DNA of 64,000 nucleotides from Pseudomonas violetae (GTDB lineage: Bacteria; Pseudomonadota; Gammaproteobacteria; Pseudomonadales; Pseudomonadaceae): the NCBI RefSeq assembly GCF_023072615.1, contig NZ_JAKNRW010000019.1:1-64000 (forward strand), read 5' to 3'. The position numbers were made by a program, and so were the translations under genes. Under the pieces are notes generated by a model. It searched no databases and was not told the DNA's origin. It saw nothing but the letters and a program-made list of their open reading frames with translations. Positions 1 to 8,798 of this stretch are shown piece by piece (position 1 is the stretch's first letter; every line of letters starts with the position of its first letter).

Positions 1-222
1 GGCCGCAGCGTGGGCGGCACCACGGGCAGCCTGATCGGCTCCGCAGCGGGCGGTGGCGCCGGTGGTGCACTCGGCAACTACATGGGCAACAAGAGCGATG
101 AGGACGATAACCGTCGCTCCTATCGCGGCGGCCGTGATGATCGTCGCTACTATCGCGATGGCCATCCGGGTCGCGGTCATGCCTACGGCCACCGCAAGCA
201 CAAACATCGCTATCGCGACTGA
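1..222 (+). CDS. Glycine-zipper protein, C-terminal part (5' end outside window)
   Basis: The reading frame is open from the first base, so the true start lies upstream and only about 73 residues are seen. The visible part has a glycine/alanine-rich stretch with small residues every third or fourth position (SLIGSAAGGGAGGALGNYMG), which is the glycine-zipper pattern found in envelope proteins that insert in or pack against membranes. It is followed by a highly charged Arg/Asp/His/Tyr tail (RDDRRYY, HRKHKHRYRD) that could bind metal or acidic polymers. The gene ends just before a strong terminator. Function is unknown; the envelope location is inferred from the glycine zipper only. Confidence 0.6.
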   Translation, partial: GRSVGGTTGSLIGSAAGGGAGGALGNYMGNKSDEDDNRRSYRGGRDDRRYYRDGHPGRGHAYGHRKHKHRYRD

Positions 223-255
223 GGCATCAATCGCCTCGTTTACCGATAAATCAAA

Positions 256-286
256 AAATCGCGGCCCTTGGGCCGCGATTTTTTTT
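256..286. terminator. Bidirectional rho-independent terminator
   Basis: A perfect 12-bp stem (AAATCGCGGCCC / GGGCCGCGATTT) with a two-base loop is followed by a run of eight T on the + strand and flanked by six A on the other side. It lies between converging genes and can end both the glycine-zipper gene and the thioesterase gene. Confidence 0.9.
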
Positions 287-291
287 GCCGG

Positions 292-711
292 TCAAACCAC
301 CAACCGTTCCAGCGCCCCGCGCAACCCGGCAGGGATCGCCACCGGCTGATTCGACCCGCGATCGACAAACACATGCACAAAGCGCCCCGCCGCACAGGCC
401 TCGTCATCATCGGCCTTGAATACTGCCAGTTCGTATTGCACCGAACTGTTGCCCAGCTTGCCTACGCGCAGGCCGATTTCAATCCGGTCCGGGAAAGCAA
501 TCGAGGCGAAATAATCACAGGCCGAACTCACCACAAAACCGACTACTTCGCCGTCATGGATATCCAGGCCGCCGACTTCGATCAGGTAGGTATTCACCGC
601 CGTATCGAAGAAGCTGTAGTAGGTCACGTTGTTGACGTGACCGTAGGCATCGTTGTCATGCCAGCGGGTGGTGATGGGCTGGAAGTGCGGGTAGTCGCAG
701 CGTTGGGGCAT
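292..711 (-). CDS. Acyl-CoA thioesterase, hotdog fold (4HBT family)
   Basis: The 139-residue protein has the marks of the 4-hydroxybenzoyl-CoA thioesterase/YbgC group of hotdog-fold enzymes: an early TRWHDNDAYGHVNN motif (about residues 15-28), whose Asp is the usual catalytic acid, then the long helix (YYSFFDTAVNTYL) and the closing beta strands. Such enzymes hydrolyse acyl-CoA thioesters in the cytoplasm. It lies downstream of, and on the same strand as, a 3-hydroxyacyl-CoA dehydrogenase, from which it is separated by a REP-like palindrome, so a joint role in acyl-CoA turnover is plausible. The precise substrate cannot be read from the sequence. Confidence 0.85.
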   Translation of the reverse strand: MPQRCDYPHFQPITTRWHDNDAYGHVNNVTYYSFFDTAVNTYLIEVGGLDIHDGEVVGFVVSSACDYFASIAFPDRIEIGLRVGKLGNSSVQYELAVFKADDDEACAAGRFVHVFVDRGSNQPVAIPAGLRGALERLVV

Positions 712-766
712 TGGCGTTGTTCCTTGAATTGAATTGCAGTTCTAAAGCTATTACTGCTTCAGCATT

Positions 767-864
767 CTTCGCCAGCAGGCTGGCTCCCACAAGTCGATCG
801 GGTTTCAACCCCACGTCAGCGAACACCAGACACCCCCCTGTGGGAGCCAGCCTGCTGGCGATGG
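767..864. repeat. REPIN-like inverted pair of REP elements
   Basis: Two copies of a palindromic element (GCCAGCAGGCTGGCTCCCAC and its reverse complement) face each other about 50 bp apart in the gap between the dehydrogenase and thioesterase genes. The pair can fold into one long hairpin. Confidence 0.8.
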
Positions 865-887
865 CGCCCGCAAGAGCGCTGTATGCA

Positions 888-2114
888 TCACCTGCCAGCA
901 AACCCCTTGCCTGCCGCCGCCAACTCCGCAATCCGCCGGGCCGGATTCCAATGATCCCCCTGGCGAGTTTCCAACGCCAATAACCGTTGATGAATATCCG
1001 CCAGCCCCTGCTGATCGGCCCAGGCCATCGGGCCGCCCTTGTCTGCCGGGAAGCCATAGCCGTTGAGGTAGACCAGATCGATGTCATGGGCCGATCCAGC
1101 AATGCCTTCCTCAAGAATCTTCGCGCCTTCATTGACCAATGCCAGCAGGCAGCGCTCCAGGATCTCCTCAGGCGAGATATCACGGCGTTGAAAGCCCAAT
1201 CCTTCGCTGACCTCCAGCACCAGCGCATCGACCTCTACGTCGTGCTCGGCCTGACGACTGCCGGCTTCATAGTGATAGTAACCATTGCCGCTCTTCTGGC
1301 CGAAGCGACCCAACTCACACAAGCGGTTGTCGACCTGCACCTCTGGCGCATCCTGGCCAACGCCCGCCAGCTCCCTGGCGCGCCACCCCAGATCGACGCC
1401 TACCACGTCGTACATGCGGAAGGGGCCCATGGCAAAACCAAAACCTTGCAGCGCCGCATCGACCTGATGGGGATACGCGCCTTCCAGCAGCATCTTGCGT
1501 GCTTCAAGCACGTAGGTATTGAGCATGCGGTTGCCGATGAAACCCTCGCAGTTTCCGGCCACCACGCTGACCTTGCCCATGCGCTTACCCAGCGCCAGCG
1601 CCGCCTCCAGTACCGACGGCGCAGTCTTCGCGCAGCGCACGACTTCCAGCAGCTTCATGATGTGCGCCGGGCTGAAGAAATGCAGCCCCAATACCTGCCC
1701 GGGGCGGCCAGTGACTGCAGCGATGGCGTCGATATCCAGCGCCGAGGTATTACTTGCCAGAATCGCCCCGGGTTTGAGCAGAGCGTCGAGCTCGCGGAAA
1801 ATCCTCTGCTTGAGTTCAAGGTTCTCGTACACCGCCTCGATCACCAGGTCTACGTCAGCAATGGCCGCATAATTGGCCGCCGTAGTGACCCGCGCAACAC
1901 GCACATCCGCTTCGGCCTGATCGATACGGCCCTGGCGAACATTGTGAGCGCAGGTGTCTGCCACACTTGCCAGGGCTTGCTCGAGCATCTGCGGATTATT
2001 ATCGACCCACTGCACTGGCACCCCGGCATTCACCAGGCACATCACAATGCCCCGGCCCATGGTGCCCGCGCCAATCACGGCGGCGCGCTGAATGTTGAAC
2101 GGTGTCTGGCTCAT
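888..2114 (-). CDS. 3-hydroxyacyl-CoA dehydrogenase, NAD-dependent
   Basis: The 408-residue protein begins with a Rossmann fold (GAGTMGRG at residues 15-22) and continues with the SNTSALDID and GLHFFSPAHIMKLLEVV motifs of the 3-hydroxyacyl-CoA dehydrogenase family, followed by two copies of the C-terminal helical domain (GFIGNRML..., then GYGFPADKGGPM). This is the dehydrogenase half of FadB-type proteins without the enoyl-CoA hydratase domain. It would oxidise (S)-3-hydroxyacyl-CoA to 3-ketoacyl-CoA in beta-oxidation. The ATG at 2114 (protein start MSQTPF) is preferred over the in-frame start at 2165 because AAGAGAA lies just upstream. Chain-length preference is not evident. Confidence 0.9.
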   Translation of the reverse strand: MSQTPFNIQRAAVIGAGTMGRGIVMCLVNAGVPVQWVDNNPQMLEQALASVADTCAHNVRQGRIDQAEADVRVARVTTAANYAAIADVDLVIEAVYENLELKQRIFRELDALLKPGAILASNTSALDIDAIAAVTGRPGQVLGLHFFSPAHIMKLLEVVRCAKTAPSVLEAALALGKRMGKVSVVAGNCEGFIGNRMLNTYVLEARKMLLEGAYPHQVDAALQGFGFAMGPFRMYDVVGVDLGWRARELAGVGQDAPEVQVDNRLCELGRFGQKSGNGYYHYEAGSRQAEHDVEVDALVLEVSEGLGFQRRDISPEEILERCLLALVNEGAKILEEGIAGSAHDIDLVYLNGYGFPADKGGPMAWADQQGLADIHQRLLALETRQGDHWNPARRIAELAAAGKGFAGR

Positions 2115-2244
2115 GGTTGTTCTCTTGTTGGCGATCCAAAGACAGCCCTCACCATAGTCAGGCACCGATCATTTTTGAAATTTATTCCTGTGATGGGGGA
2201 CATTCAGCAGATGGATACGCTGTTTGCCCAGACGCCAAACCCCC

Positions 2245-2345
2245 TGTAGGAGCGAGCTTGCTCGCGATGATCTTGAGGTCTCGCAAATTAAGCTGTTGCC
2301 CCGCGTCATCGTTGACGACCATCGCGAGCAAGCTCGCTCCTACAG
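2245..2345. repeat. REPIN-like inverted pair of REP elements
   Basis: TGTAGGAGCGAGCTTGCTCG at 2245 is matched by its reverse complement ending at 2345, giving a pair about 100 bp long. The inner segment contains CATCGTTGACGACC, which also occurs in other copies in this window. It sits between the start of the dehydrogenase gene and the end of the helicase gene. Confidence 0.85.
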
Positions 2346-2354
2346 ATATCCCGC

Positions 2355-4289
2355 TCAAGTTGGGAGGTGAGTTTCGACCCACTCCCGCACTTCGCCATAC
2401 GGGTATTCCTCCAGCACCGCATACCCCGCAATTGACCGCGCCTTGAGCTTGGTAAACAACGGCACACTGATTCCACACAGAAAACGGGTCACCCGTTCGG
2501 TCGAAGGGATGCTGGCGGTGTGCTGCTCGTGCTTGTGGATAAATTCAGTGGATAACGCGTCAAAGTTCTTATCCACAAGCGCTGGCAGCTCCGGCGGCGC
2601 CGGCAGTCGTGCGACATCCCCGTGACACACTGAACAATGCCCGCACTGCCGGGGAGCGTTTGCATCCCCAAAGTACTCGGCCAGCCGATAACCCAGGCAG
2701 CGGTCGGTGGCAAACAGATCCAGCATCGCATGAATTCGGGCGACCTCGGTTTGCTCGTGCCGGGTGAAGTATGCGTGCAGTTCCGTGGCCAGCACCTGGC
2801 TGTCAAAGCCTGCTTGCAGCACGCTGTAGACCTCGGTCATCTGCTTGCTTTCGAGCTCGATCCAGCCCTTCTCCTGGAAATAATCCAACGCCTTGACCAC
2901 CCGATTACGCTCGGCCTGGTAGCGTTCGTACAGCGCATCAAAGCTCACCGTGGCCCAGGCTCGCGCAAGAGTGGATGTCTGGATGATCGCCGCGACGAAA
3001 TCCTTGCGCTCACCCTCGAAGCGGGCCAGCAACTCGGCAGGCTCCTGCAGGTATTTGAACCGATACTCGGCGTAGTAGGCGTAACGCGGGGCAATGATCC
3101 GGCGTAGCTCCAGCTGCACCAGCAGTGTCTTGAGCGGCAGCTGCCGGATGTTGCTCTGGTCCGCCAGCGGCCCCAGCAGAAACTCCCATTGCCCATCGGC
3201 CGCGCACGCTTGCAACTCATCCAGCACATGGCGGATGCCATCCAGTTCCGGCGTGTCGCCGTAGACGAAGTTTTCCAGCACGTTGAGGCTGTCGCGGTTG
3301 GCCAGTACCAGACAGTCAGACGGCTGCCCGTCGCGCCCGGCACGACCAATTTCCTGACTGTAGTTCTCGATGGATTTGGGCAGGTCGAAATGCACGACGT
3401 TGCGTATATCGCTTTTGTCGATGCCCATACCAAACGCGATGGTGGCGACGATGCAGTTGGACTGCCCGCCCATGAAACGCTTCTGGATCGCCTCACGTTT
3501 TTCGTGGGGCAACCCGGCGTGGTAGGCCTCGGCCTGAATGCCGTTACGCCCCAGGTGTTCAGCGATGTGCTCGGCGGTTTTCTGCAGGGTAACGTAGACA
3601 ATGCTGGGTTGGCCCGGGCGCTCGCTCATCCACTCAACCAGGCGCCGTCGCTTGTCCTGCCCACGCACAGGTTCCACCAGCAAATTAAGATTGGGCCGGT
3701 AGAACCCGGTGGTCACCACGTCTTCTGGCGTAATGGCGAACTTGGCCTGCATGTCCGCGATCACCTTCGGCGTCGCAGTGGCGGTCAGCAGCAGCGCCTG
3801 CGGGATATTGAACTGACGCTGGTAGTCCGGAAGCTTGAGGTAATCGGGCCGGAAGTTATGACCCCATTCCGAAATGCAGTGCGCCTCATCGACCACCAGC
3901 AACGAGATCGGCACTTGCTGGAGAAAGTTGCGAAAGCGCTCATTCTTCAGCCGCTCCACGGACACCATCAGGATCTTCAACTCACCTGATTTCGCCCGAA
4001 CCATCACATCGGCGGCGGCGTCGCGGCTCTGCGCCGAATCGATACTGCCGGCCGAGATCCCGTGACGCTGCAGGAATGCCAACTGGTCCTGCATCAGCGC
4101 CAGCAATGGCGAAACCACCAGCGTCAGGTGCGGCAGCAACATGGCCGGAAGCTGGTAGCACAGGGACTTGCCCGAGCCCGTGGGGAATATCGCCGCCGCC
4201 GAGCGCCCGGCCAGCACTGCACTGATGGCAGCCTCCTGGCCGGGACGAAATTGTGGATAACCAAAAACCTGTTCCAGGGTGTTGTGCAT
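2355..4289 (-). CDS. RecQ-family ATP-dependent DNA helicase, short form without HRDC
   Basis: The 644-residue protein has all core superfamily 2 helicase motifs: PTGSGKS (Walker A, residues 36-42), DEAH (134-137), TATAT (about 169-173) and motif VI QEIGRAGRDG. A Cys-rich zinc-binding segment (CLGYRLAEYFGD followed by CGHCSVC) marks the RecQ-C-terminal region. These enzymes unwind DNA 3' to 5' in recombination and replication repair. The usual C-terminal HRDC domain is not recognisable; the last 80 residues instead end in a short helical segment (FLCGISVPLFTKLKARSIAG). Canonical RecQ is near 610-710 aa with HRDC, so this is probably a second RecQ-like helicase rather than the housekeeping one. 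Confidence 0.87.
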   Translation of the reverse strand: MHNTLEQVFGYPQFRPGQEAAISAVLAGRSAAAIFPTGSGKSLCYQLPAMLLPHLTLVVSPLLALMQDQLAFLQRHGISAGSIDSAQSRDAAADVMVRAKSGELKILMVSVERLKNERFRNFLQQVPISLLVVDEAHCISEWGHNFRPDYLKLPDYQRQFNIPQALLLTATATPKVIADMQAKFAITPEDVVTTGFYRPNLNLLVEPVRGQDKRRRLVEWMSERPGQPSIVYVTLQKTAEHIAEHLGRNGIQAEAYHAGLPHEKREAIQKRFMGGQSNCIVATIAFGMGIDKSDIRNVVHFDLPKSIENYSQEIGRAGRDGQPSDCLVLANRDSLNVLENFVYGDTPELDGIRHVLDELQACAADGQWEFLLGPLADQSNIRQLPLKTLLVQLELRRIIAPRYAYYAEYRFKYLQEPAELLARFEGERKDFVAAIIQTSTLARAWATVSFDALYERYQAERNRVVKALDYFQEKGWIELESKQMTEVYSVLQAGFDSQVLATELHAYFTRHEQTEVARIHAMLDLFATDRCLGYRLAEYFGDANAPRQCGHCSVCHGDVARLPAPPELPALVDKNFDALSTEFIHKHEQHTASIPSTERVTRFLCGISVPLFTKLKARSIAGYAVLEEYPYGEVREWVETHLPT

Positions 4290-4557
4290 AAGCTGTCACT
4301 CCGTTGACCGCTGGCGAAGCCCAAAGCCTAGCTGGCGATCGCCGCGAGTCGAGAATAGGTCGGGGGGAAAAGGATACGCGATGATACCGCGCAAGGAATG
4401 GCAGGGCGTGGGGAGAGCAGGACAATATGGCGCTTGCATTCCGGTTTTCAGGTAACTGGTTTGCCTGCACAGTTCAGGGCCACCAAGGCCCAACGCTGGG
4501 ACACGCAGAAGCTGAAATGCTTCTACAATCCGCAGCGAACACCTATAAGGACATAGC

Positions 4558-5424
4558 GTGGACGTATTGATGGGGTTACTCGCCGCCTTGATGTGGGGCG
4601 GCACGGACTTTCTCGTGGGCTTGAATGCCCGGGCTGTGGGCGTCAAGCGGGCGGTGTATTTCGGTCAGGCGCTTGGCTTCGGCATCATGAGTTTGCTGCT
4701 GATCGCTTTTCCCGCGTTCATTCTCAAAGCCATGTCGGCATCTATCAATGTGTGGCTGATCGGTGTTGTTGCGGCAGTACTCACTGTGTCCGGTGCGCTG
4801 GCGCTGTCGAAGGCTTTTGCTCTGGGCAAGGCATCCATCGTCGCGCCGCTGGTGACGTCTTACGGGGTGGTGACGACGTTGCTGTCCTGGGCCGCAGGGG
4901 AGCAGATCGGTTTGCTCCAGCTACTGTGTATTGCCCTGTGCGTAGTCGGGGTCATTCTTTCCGGCATTCATTGCGACTCGAAGATTCCTCACTCCATCCA
5001 AGCCAAAAGTTCGGTGGCCTACGCGCTGTTGGCGGCGGTTTTTTACGGCACCAGTTTCTGGTTGCAGGGCCAGTTTGTACTGCCGGTGCTTGGACCGGTG
5101 ACGATGCTGTGGCTCGCCTATCTGATCGGGCTGATCGTGCTGGTGGCGATCGTCTTTAGGATCAAGGACGGACTGAAGATTCCACCGTTGAAAAACTGCG
5201 TGACGCTGACCGGTGCCAGCCTGATGAACCTCGCAGGGTTCTCGTCATTTGCCTGGGGCGCGGTGGCAGGATCGGTTTCGGTGGTGACGGTGATCAGCAC
5301 CCTGTCGGGCGGGATAGCGGCGATCCTGGGGTATGTGTTCTTCAAGGAGCGCCTGGCGAAGATCCAGGTGCTCGGGGTGGTCCTGGTATTGCTCGCAGCG
5401 TTTGTGCTGCACCTCAAGACCTGA
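4558..5424 (+). CDS. DMT superfamily (EamA) permease
   Basis: The 288-residue protein is almost entirely hydrophobic, with about ten predicted membrane segments arranged as two similar five-helix halves, as in EamA/RhaT-type drug/metabolite transporters. The second half ends with the conserved ISTLSGGIAAILGYVFFKERL pattern, where the Glu-Arg before the last helix is typical of the family. It is an inner-membrane permease of unknown substrate. The start is a GTG with AAGGA nearby (5'-ATAAGGACATAGC-GTG). It stands alone, divergent from the RecQ-like gene and ended by a terminator. Confidence 0.8.
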   Translation: MDVLMGLLAALMWGGTDFLVGLNARAVGVKRAVYFGQALGFGIMSLLLIAFPAFILKAMSASINVWLIGVVAAVLTVSGALALSKAFALGKASIVAPLVTSYGVVTTLLSWAAGEQIGLLQLLCIALCVVGVILSGIHCDSKIPHSIQAKSSVAYALLAAVFYGTSFWLQGQFVLPVLGPVTMLWLAYLIGLIVLVAIVFRIKDGLKIPPLKNCVTLTGASLMNLAGFSSFAWGAVAGSVSVVTVISTLSGGIAAILGYVFFKERLAKIQVLGVVLVLLAAFVLHLKT

Positions 5425-5437
5425 GGCAAACGCCCAC

Positions 5438-5466
5438 AAAAAAGCCGCCCCTGCGGGCGGCTTTCT
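5438..5466. terminator. Bidirectional rho-independent terminator
   Basis: AAAGCCGCCC-CTGC-GGGCGGCTTT forms a 10-bp stem with a four-base loop, flanked by A and T runs. It lies between the convergent permease and pckA genes. Confidence 0.9.
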
Positions 5467-5485
5467 CGTTACATCAGCCCAATCC

Positions 5486-7027
5486 TTACAACTTCGGACC
5501 AGCAGCCTTGATCGCGTCGCTCACGTCGAACTTCTTGAAGTTCTCCACGAACAGACCGGCCAGTGCTTTAGCCGATTCATCGTAGGCAGCCTTGTCAGCC
5601 CAGGTATTACGAGGGTTCAACAGGCCAGTCTCAACGCCCGGGACAGCCAATGGCACATCGAGGTTGATGGTGTCGAGGTGTTCGGTTTCAGCACCGATCA
5701 ACGCACCGCTCTGGATCGCAGCGATGACGCCGCGAGTGGTCGGGATGTTGAAGCGCTTGCCGACGCCGTAGCCACCGCCGGTCCAGCCGGTGTTGACCAG
5801 GTAAACCTTGGAGCCGAAGCCGCGGATGCGCTTGATCAGCAGCTCTGCGTATTCGCCAGCCGGACGCGGGAAGAACGGTGCGCCGAAGCAGGTGGAGAAA
5901 GTCGACTTGATGCCGCTGCCGGAGCCCATTTCGGTCGAGCCCACCAGAGCGGTGTAGCCGGACAGGAAGTGGTAGGCCGCTTGTTCTTCGCTGAGGATCG
6001 ATACTGGCGGCAGAACGCCGGTCAGGTCACAGGTCAGGAAGATCACCGCGTTTGGCTCGCCACCGAGGTTCTTCTCGGAACGCTTGGCAACGTGCTCCAG
6101 CGGGTAAGCCGCACGGCTGTTCTGGGTCAGGCTGACATCGGCGTAGTCGGCGTGCTTGGCGTCATCAATGACAACGTTTTCCAGGACGGCGCCGTGCTTG
6201 ATGGCTTTCCAGATGACCGGCTCGTTCTTCTCGGACAAGTCGATACACTTGGCGTAGCAGCCGCCTTCGATGTTGAAGACAACGCCTTCGCCCCAGCCGT
6301 GCTCGTCGTCGCCGATCAGGTAACGGCTTTCGTCGGCGGACAAGGTGGTTTTACCGGTGCCGGACAAACCGAAGAACAGCGTCACGTCGCCCGCTTCACC
6401 GATGTTGGCAGCGCAGTGCATTGGCAGCACGTCGGCGGCCGGGAGCAGGAAGTTCTGCACCGAGAACATAGCTTTCTTCATTTCACCGGCGTAGCGCATA
6501 CCGGCGATCAGCACCTTCTTCTGGGCGAAGTTGAGGATCACGCAGCCATCGGAGTTGGTGCCATCACGCTCTGGCACGCACTCGAAGTTGGCCACGTTCA
6601 GAACTTGCCACTCGTCACGACCTGCCGGGTTGTACTGGGCAGGATTGATGAACAGGCAACGACCGAACAGGTTCTGCCAGGCAGTCTGGGTGGTCATTTT
6701 CACGGCCAGGTAGTGCTCTTCAGCCGAACCTACATGAACGTGGGAAACGAAATGCTCTTGCGCGTTGTTGAAGGCCTCGACGCGGTCCCACAGGGCATCG
6801 AACTTGTCGGCCGGGAACTTGCGGTTGATCGGGCCCCAGGCAATGGCGGCCTGAGTGGACGGCTCTTCAACGATGAAACGGTCGACTGGCGAGCGGCCGG
6901 TACGGTGACCGGTACGAACAACCAGCGCGCCGGTATCGGCAAGCTCGCCTTCACCACGATTCAGAGCTTCTTTTACCAGATCATCAACACTCAGATCGGT
7001 GTACACGGCGTTATTGGCTTGCGTCAT
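5486..7027 (-). CDS. pckA: Phosphoenolpyruvate carboxykinase (ATP)
   Basis: The 513-residue protein converts oxaloacetate and ATP to phosphoenolpyruvate and CO2, the first committed step of gluconeogenesis, in the cytoplasm. Diagnostic motifs are all present: GLSGTGKTT (kinase-1a P-loop), the metal/oxaloacetate-binding ADESRYLIGDDEHGW (kinase-2 region), FLTCDLTGVLPPV and the NTGWTGGGYGVGKR segment with R for the adenine loop. The ATG at 7027 (MTQANNAVY) is chosen because GGGGAA precedes it and gives the usual family length; the in-frame start at 7090 would add 21 unconserved residues. It is followed by hslO on the same strand upstream, as in other Pseudomonas. Confidence 0.97.
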   Translation of the reverse strand: MTQANNAVYTDLSVDDLVKEALNRGEGELADTGALVVRTGHRTGRSPVDRFIVEEPSTQAAIAWGPINRKFPADKFDALWDRVEAFNNAQEHFVSHVHVGSAEEHYLAVKMTTQTAWQNLFGRCLFINPAQYNPAGRDEWQVLNVANFECVPERDGTNSDGCVILNFAQKKVLIAGMRYAGEMKKAMFSVQNFLLPAADVLPMHCAANIGEAGDVTLFFGLSGTGKTTLSADESRYLIGDDEHGWGEGVVFNIEGGCYAKCIDLSEKNEPVIWKAIKHGAVLENVVIDDAKHADYADVSLTQNSRAAYPLEHVAKRSEKNLGGEPNAVIFLTCDLTGVLPPVSILSEEQAAYHFLSGYTALVGSTEMGSGSGIKSTFSTCFGAPFFPRPAGEYAELLIKRIRGFGSKVYLVNTGWTGGGYGVGKRFNIPTTRGVIAAIQSGALIGAETEHLDTINLDVPLAVPGVETGLLNPRNTWADKAAYDESAKALAGLFVENFKKFDVSDAIKAAGPKL

Positions 7028-7209
7028 GAGATTCCCCGTCGGCCAGTGGCCGAGTGTGCTCCAAACGTTTTGTAGTAGAAAGTCGTGCACTACTACCGCG
7101 ACAAAAAGTGGGCCGGATTATGCCAGAAAAGCCCAAAAATAGTAGGGCCCTCCCGTCGTAACGGCGTTAATCCGGTACTTACCAGTGAATTTACCTGCGC
7201 TGAACCGTT

Positions 7210-8112
7210 TTAGTGCCGGGTATCTGACGGTGTATCCACACCGGCTCCAGCGAACAATTGAGTGATATCAGCGGCGTCGAAAAGGTAACGCTGGTTGCAG
7301 AACTGGCAGTCGATCTCGATGTTGCCACCGTGTTCGATGACCAGCTCCTGAGCATCTTCCAGACCCAGACTGACCAATGCATTGGCCGATCGCTCGCGGG
7401 AACAGCTGCAACGGAAGCGCAGCCGCTGAACATCGAACAGGCGCACCTGCTCTTCGTGATACAAGCGGTGGAGCACGGTTTCGTTGTCCAGGCTGAGCAG
7501 CTCATCGGCAGTCAGCGTGCTGCCCAGGGCGGTGATGTGCTGCCAGCTGGCGGCGCGCTCTTCCTCATCCTTGAGGCGATCAGCAGGCAGTTGCTGCAGC
7601 AGCAGACCTCGCGCGCGACGGCCGTCGGCGTAAAGCCAGAAGCGCGTACCGACCTGTTGGGACATGACGAAATAATTGGTGAAGCACTCCGACAGGGTTT
7701 CGCCATCCAGATCAACGATGCCCTGGTAGCGCTGGCCTTGGGTCGGGTCGACCGTCAGCGCGAGGACACCGTTGGGCATCAGGTCGGCGAGCGTCGCATC
7801 TGGCGCGATGCGGTCGGCTTCATAACGGGCCAGGCCACGGATTTCGCGCTCGCTGGAGCACTCGATCATCAGTAACGGGATCGGACCATCGGAACGGGCC
7901 TGGAGGATCAACAGACCATCGAATTTCAGGGTGCCGACCAGCAACGACGCCGCCGCCATCAACTCGCCGAGCAATTGCGCGACCGGTTCCGGATACGCAT
8001 GTTTAGCCAGGACTTCGGCGTAGCTGAGCTCCAACGAAACCAGTTCGCCGCGAGTATCGCTGTCATCGAAGATGAAGCGTTGGGTGTAGTCGGTATCCGT
8101 TAGATCGGTCAT
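7210..8112 (-). CDS. hslO: Hsp33 redox-regulated chaperone
   Basis: The 300-residue protein is the oxidative-stress holdase Hsp33. Its C-terminal zinc switch is intact: CSC (in RFRCSCSRER) and CQFC (in IDCQFCNQRY), four cysteines that release zinc and form disulfides when the cell is oxidised, activating the chaperone. The N-terminal dimerisation and substrate-binding domain carries typical LKFDGLLILQ and GPIPLLMIECS segments. The ATG at 8112 (MTDLTDTDYTQR) is preferred to the TTG at 8139 because family members begin close to this DxxxRF segment. It lies upstream of pckA and downstream of hslR, all on the minus strand. Confidence 0.95.
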   Translation of the reverse strand: MTDLTDTDYTQRFIFDDSDTRGELVSLELSYAEVLAKHAYPEPVAQLLGELMAAASLLVGTLKFDGLLILQARSDGPIPLLMIECSSEREIRGLARYEADRIAPDATLADLMPNGVLALTVDPTQGQRYQGIVDLDGETLSECFTNYFVMSQQVGTRFWLYADGRRARGLLLQQLPADRLKDEEERAASWQHITALGSTLTADELLSLDNETVLHRLYHEEQVRLFDVQRLRFRCSCSRERSANALVSLGLEDAQELVIEHGGNIEIDCQFCNQRYLFDAADITQLFAGAGVDTPSDTRH

Positions 8113-8220
8113 AGGTCTGGGTATCTGAATTAATGTCAAAAGTTTTCAAAGAGTAGCTGCACAGAGTTTGCGCACGCGAAGTTTGGCCATGGCAGGCATT
8201 TTAGCATTGGGCCAAACCTA

Positions 8221-8247
8221 TGGGAGTGAGCTCGCTCGCGATTGCGT
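8221..8247. repeat. Single REP-like element
   Basis: TGGGAGTGAGCTCGCTCGCG is a diverged copy of the family repeat, unpaired, between hslO and hslR. Confidence 0.6.
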
Positions 8248-8275
8248 CATACCGGCCAGCACAGAAGCACCGGCT

Positions 8276-8683
8276 TCACTCGTCGTTGCTGTTCCCACGG
8301 AATTTAAACAGATCCCGCCGCTGTTTTTTGCTCGGTTTGCCATCGGTGGTCATGCCCAGCGAGCCCGCCTTGCGCATCTCGGCGGCCGCCTCGCGCTTAA
8401 CGATGCTGGCTTCTGTCTCGGCGTACAACGCCTGCGCCTCGGGAGCACCACGCCGCACGATCGTCAGTGCCTGAACCACCACCGTTCGCTCTTCGAACCC
8501 CTGACGAATCTGAAATTCGTCGCCAATGTGCGGCTCCTTGCCGGGTTTGCAGCGCTCGCCCCGACAATGCACCTTGCCACTTTCGATCGCCGTCTTGGCC
8601 AAGGCACGTGTTTTGTAGAAGCGCGCGGCCCACAACCACTTATCGAGACGGACCTTGTCGTCCTCTTCTTTTTTTTGTGTCAC
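8276..8683 (-). CDS. hslR: Heat shock protein 15, S4-domain RNA-binding protein
   Basis: The 135-residue protein opens with an S4 RNA-binding domain (VRLDKWLWAARFYKTRALA, about residues 9-27, then SGKVHCRGERCKPG) and ends in a basic Lys/Arg tail (GKPSKKQRRDLFKF). Hsp15 binds stalled 50S ribosomal subunits that still carry peptidyl-tRNA and helps recycle them after heat shock. The GTG at 8683 is chosen because AGAGGA lies six bases upstream; the earlier in-frame start at 8740 would add 19 residues without a good ribosome site. It is divergent from rimA. Confidence 0.92.
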   Translation of the reverse strand: MTQKKEEDDKVRLDKWLWAARFYKTRALAKTAIESGKVHCRGERCKPGKEPHIGDEFQIRQGFEERTVVVQALTIVRRGAPEAQALYAETEASIVKREAAAEMRKAGSLGMTTDGKPSKKQRRDLFKFRGNSNDE

Positions 8684-8798
8684 TGGAGTTCCTCTTTTAG
8701 CCCATAGTCGGAACTGTACTACCGTTTCTGTCGGGCGCAAGAATCCGCCCCTCCAGTTAGAATGTGATCCTGTCGGTTCATCGCAGTGGAGTGTTCGA

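Noticed and set aside
987..2249. 420-codon frame opposite the 3-hydroxyacyl-CoA dehydrogenase
   Set aside because: Antisense shadow of a well-supported gene.
5333..7075. 580-codon open frame opposite pckA
   Set aside because: It is the mirror of the codon use of pckA on the other strand; its product is low in any known motif and has no ribosome site.
8655..8798. N-terminal extension of rimA to an earlier start
   Set aside because: It would overlap the start of hslR on the other strand and has no conserved residues; GTG 8799 is better placed.
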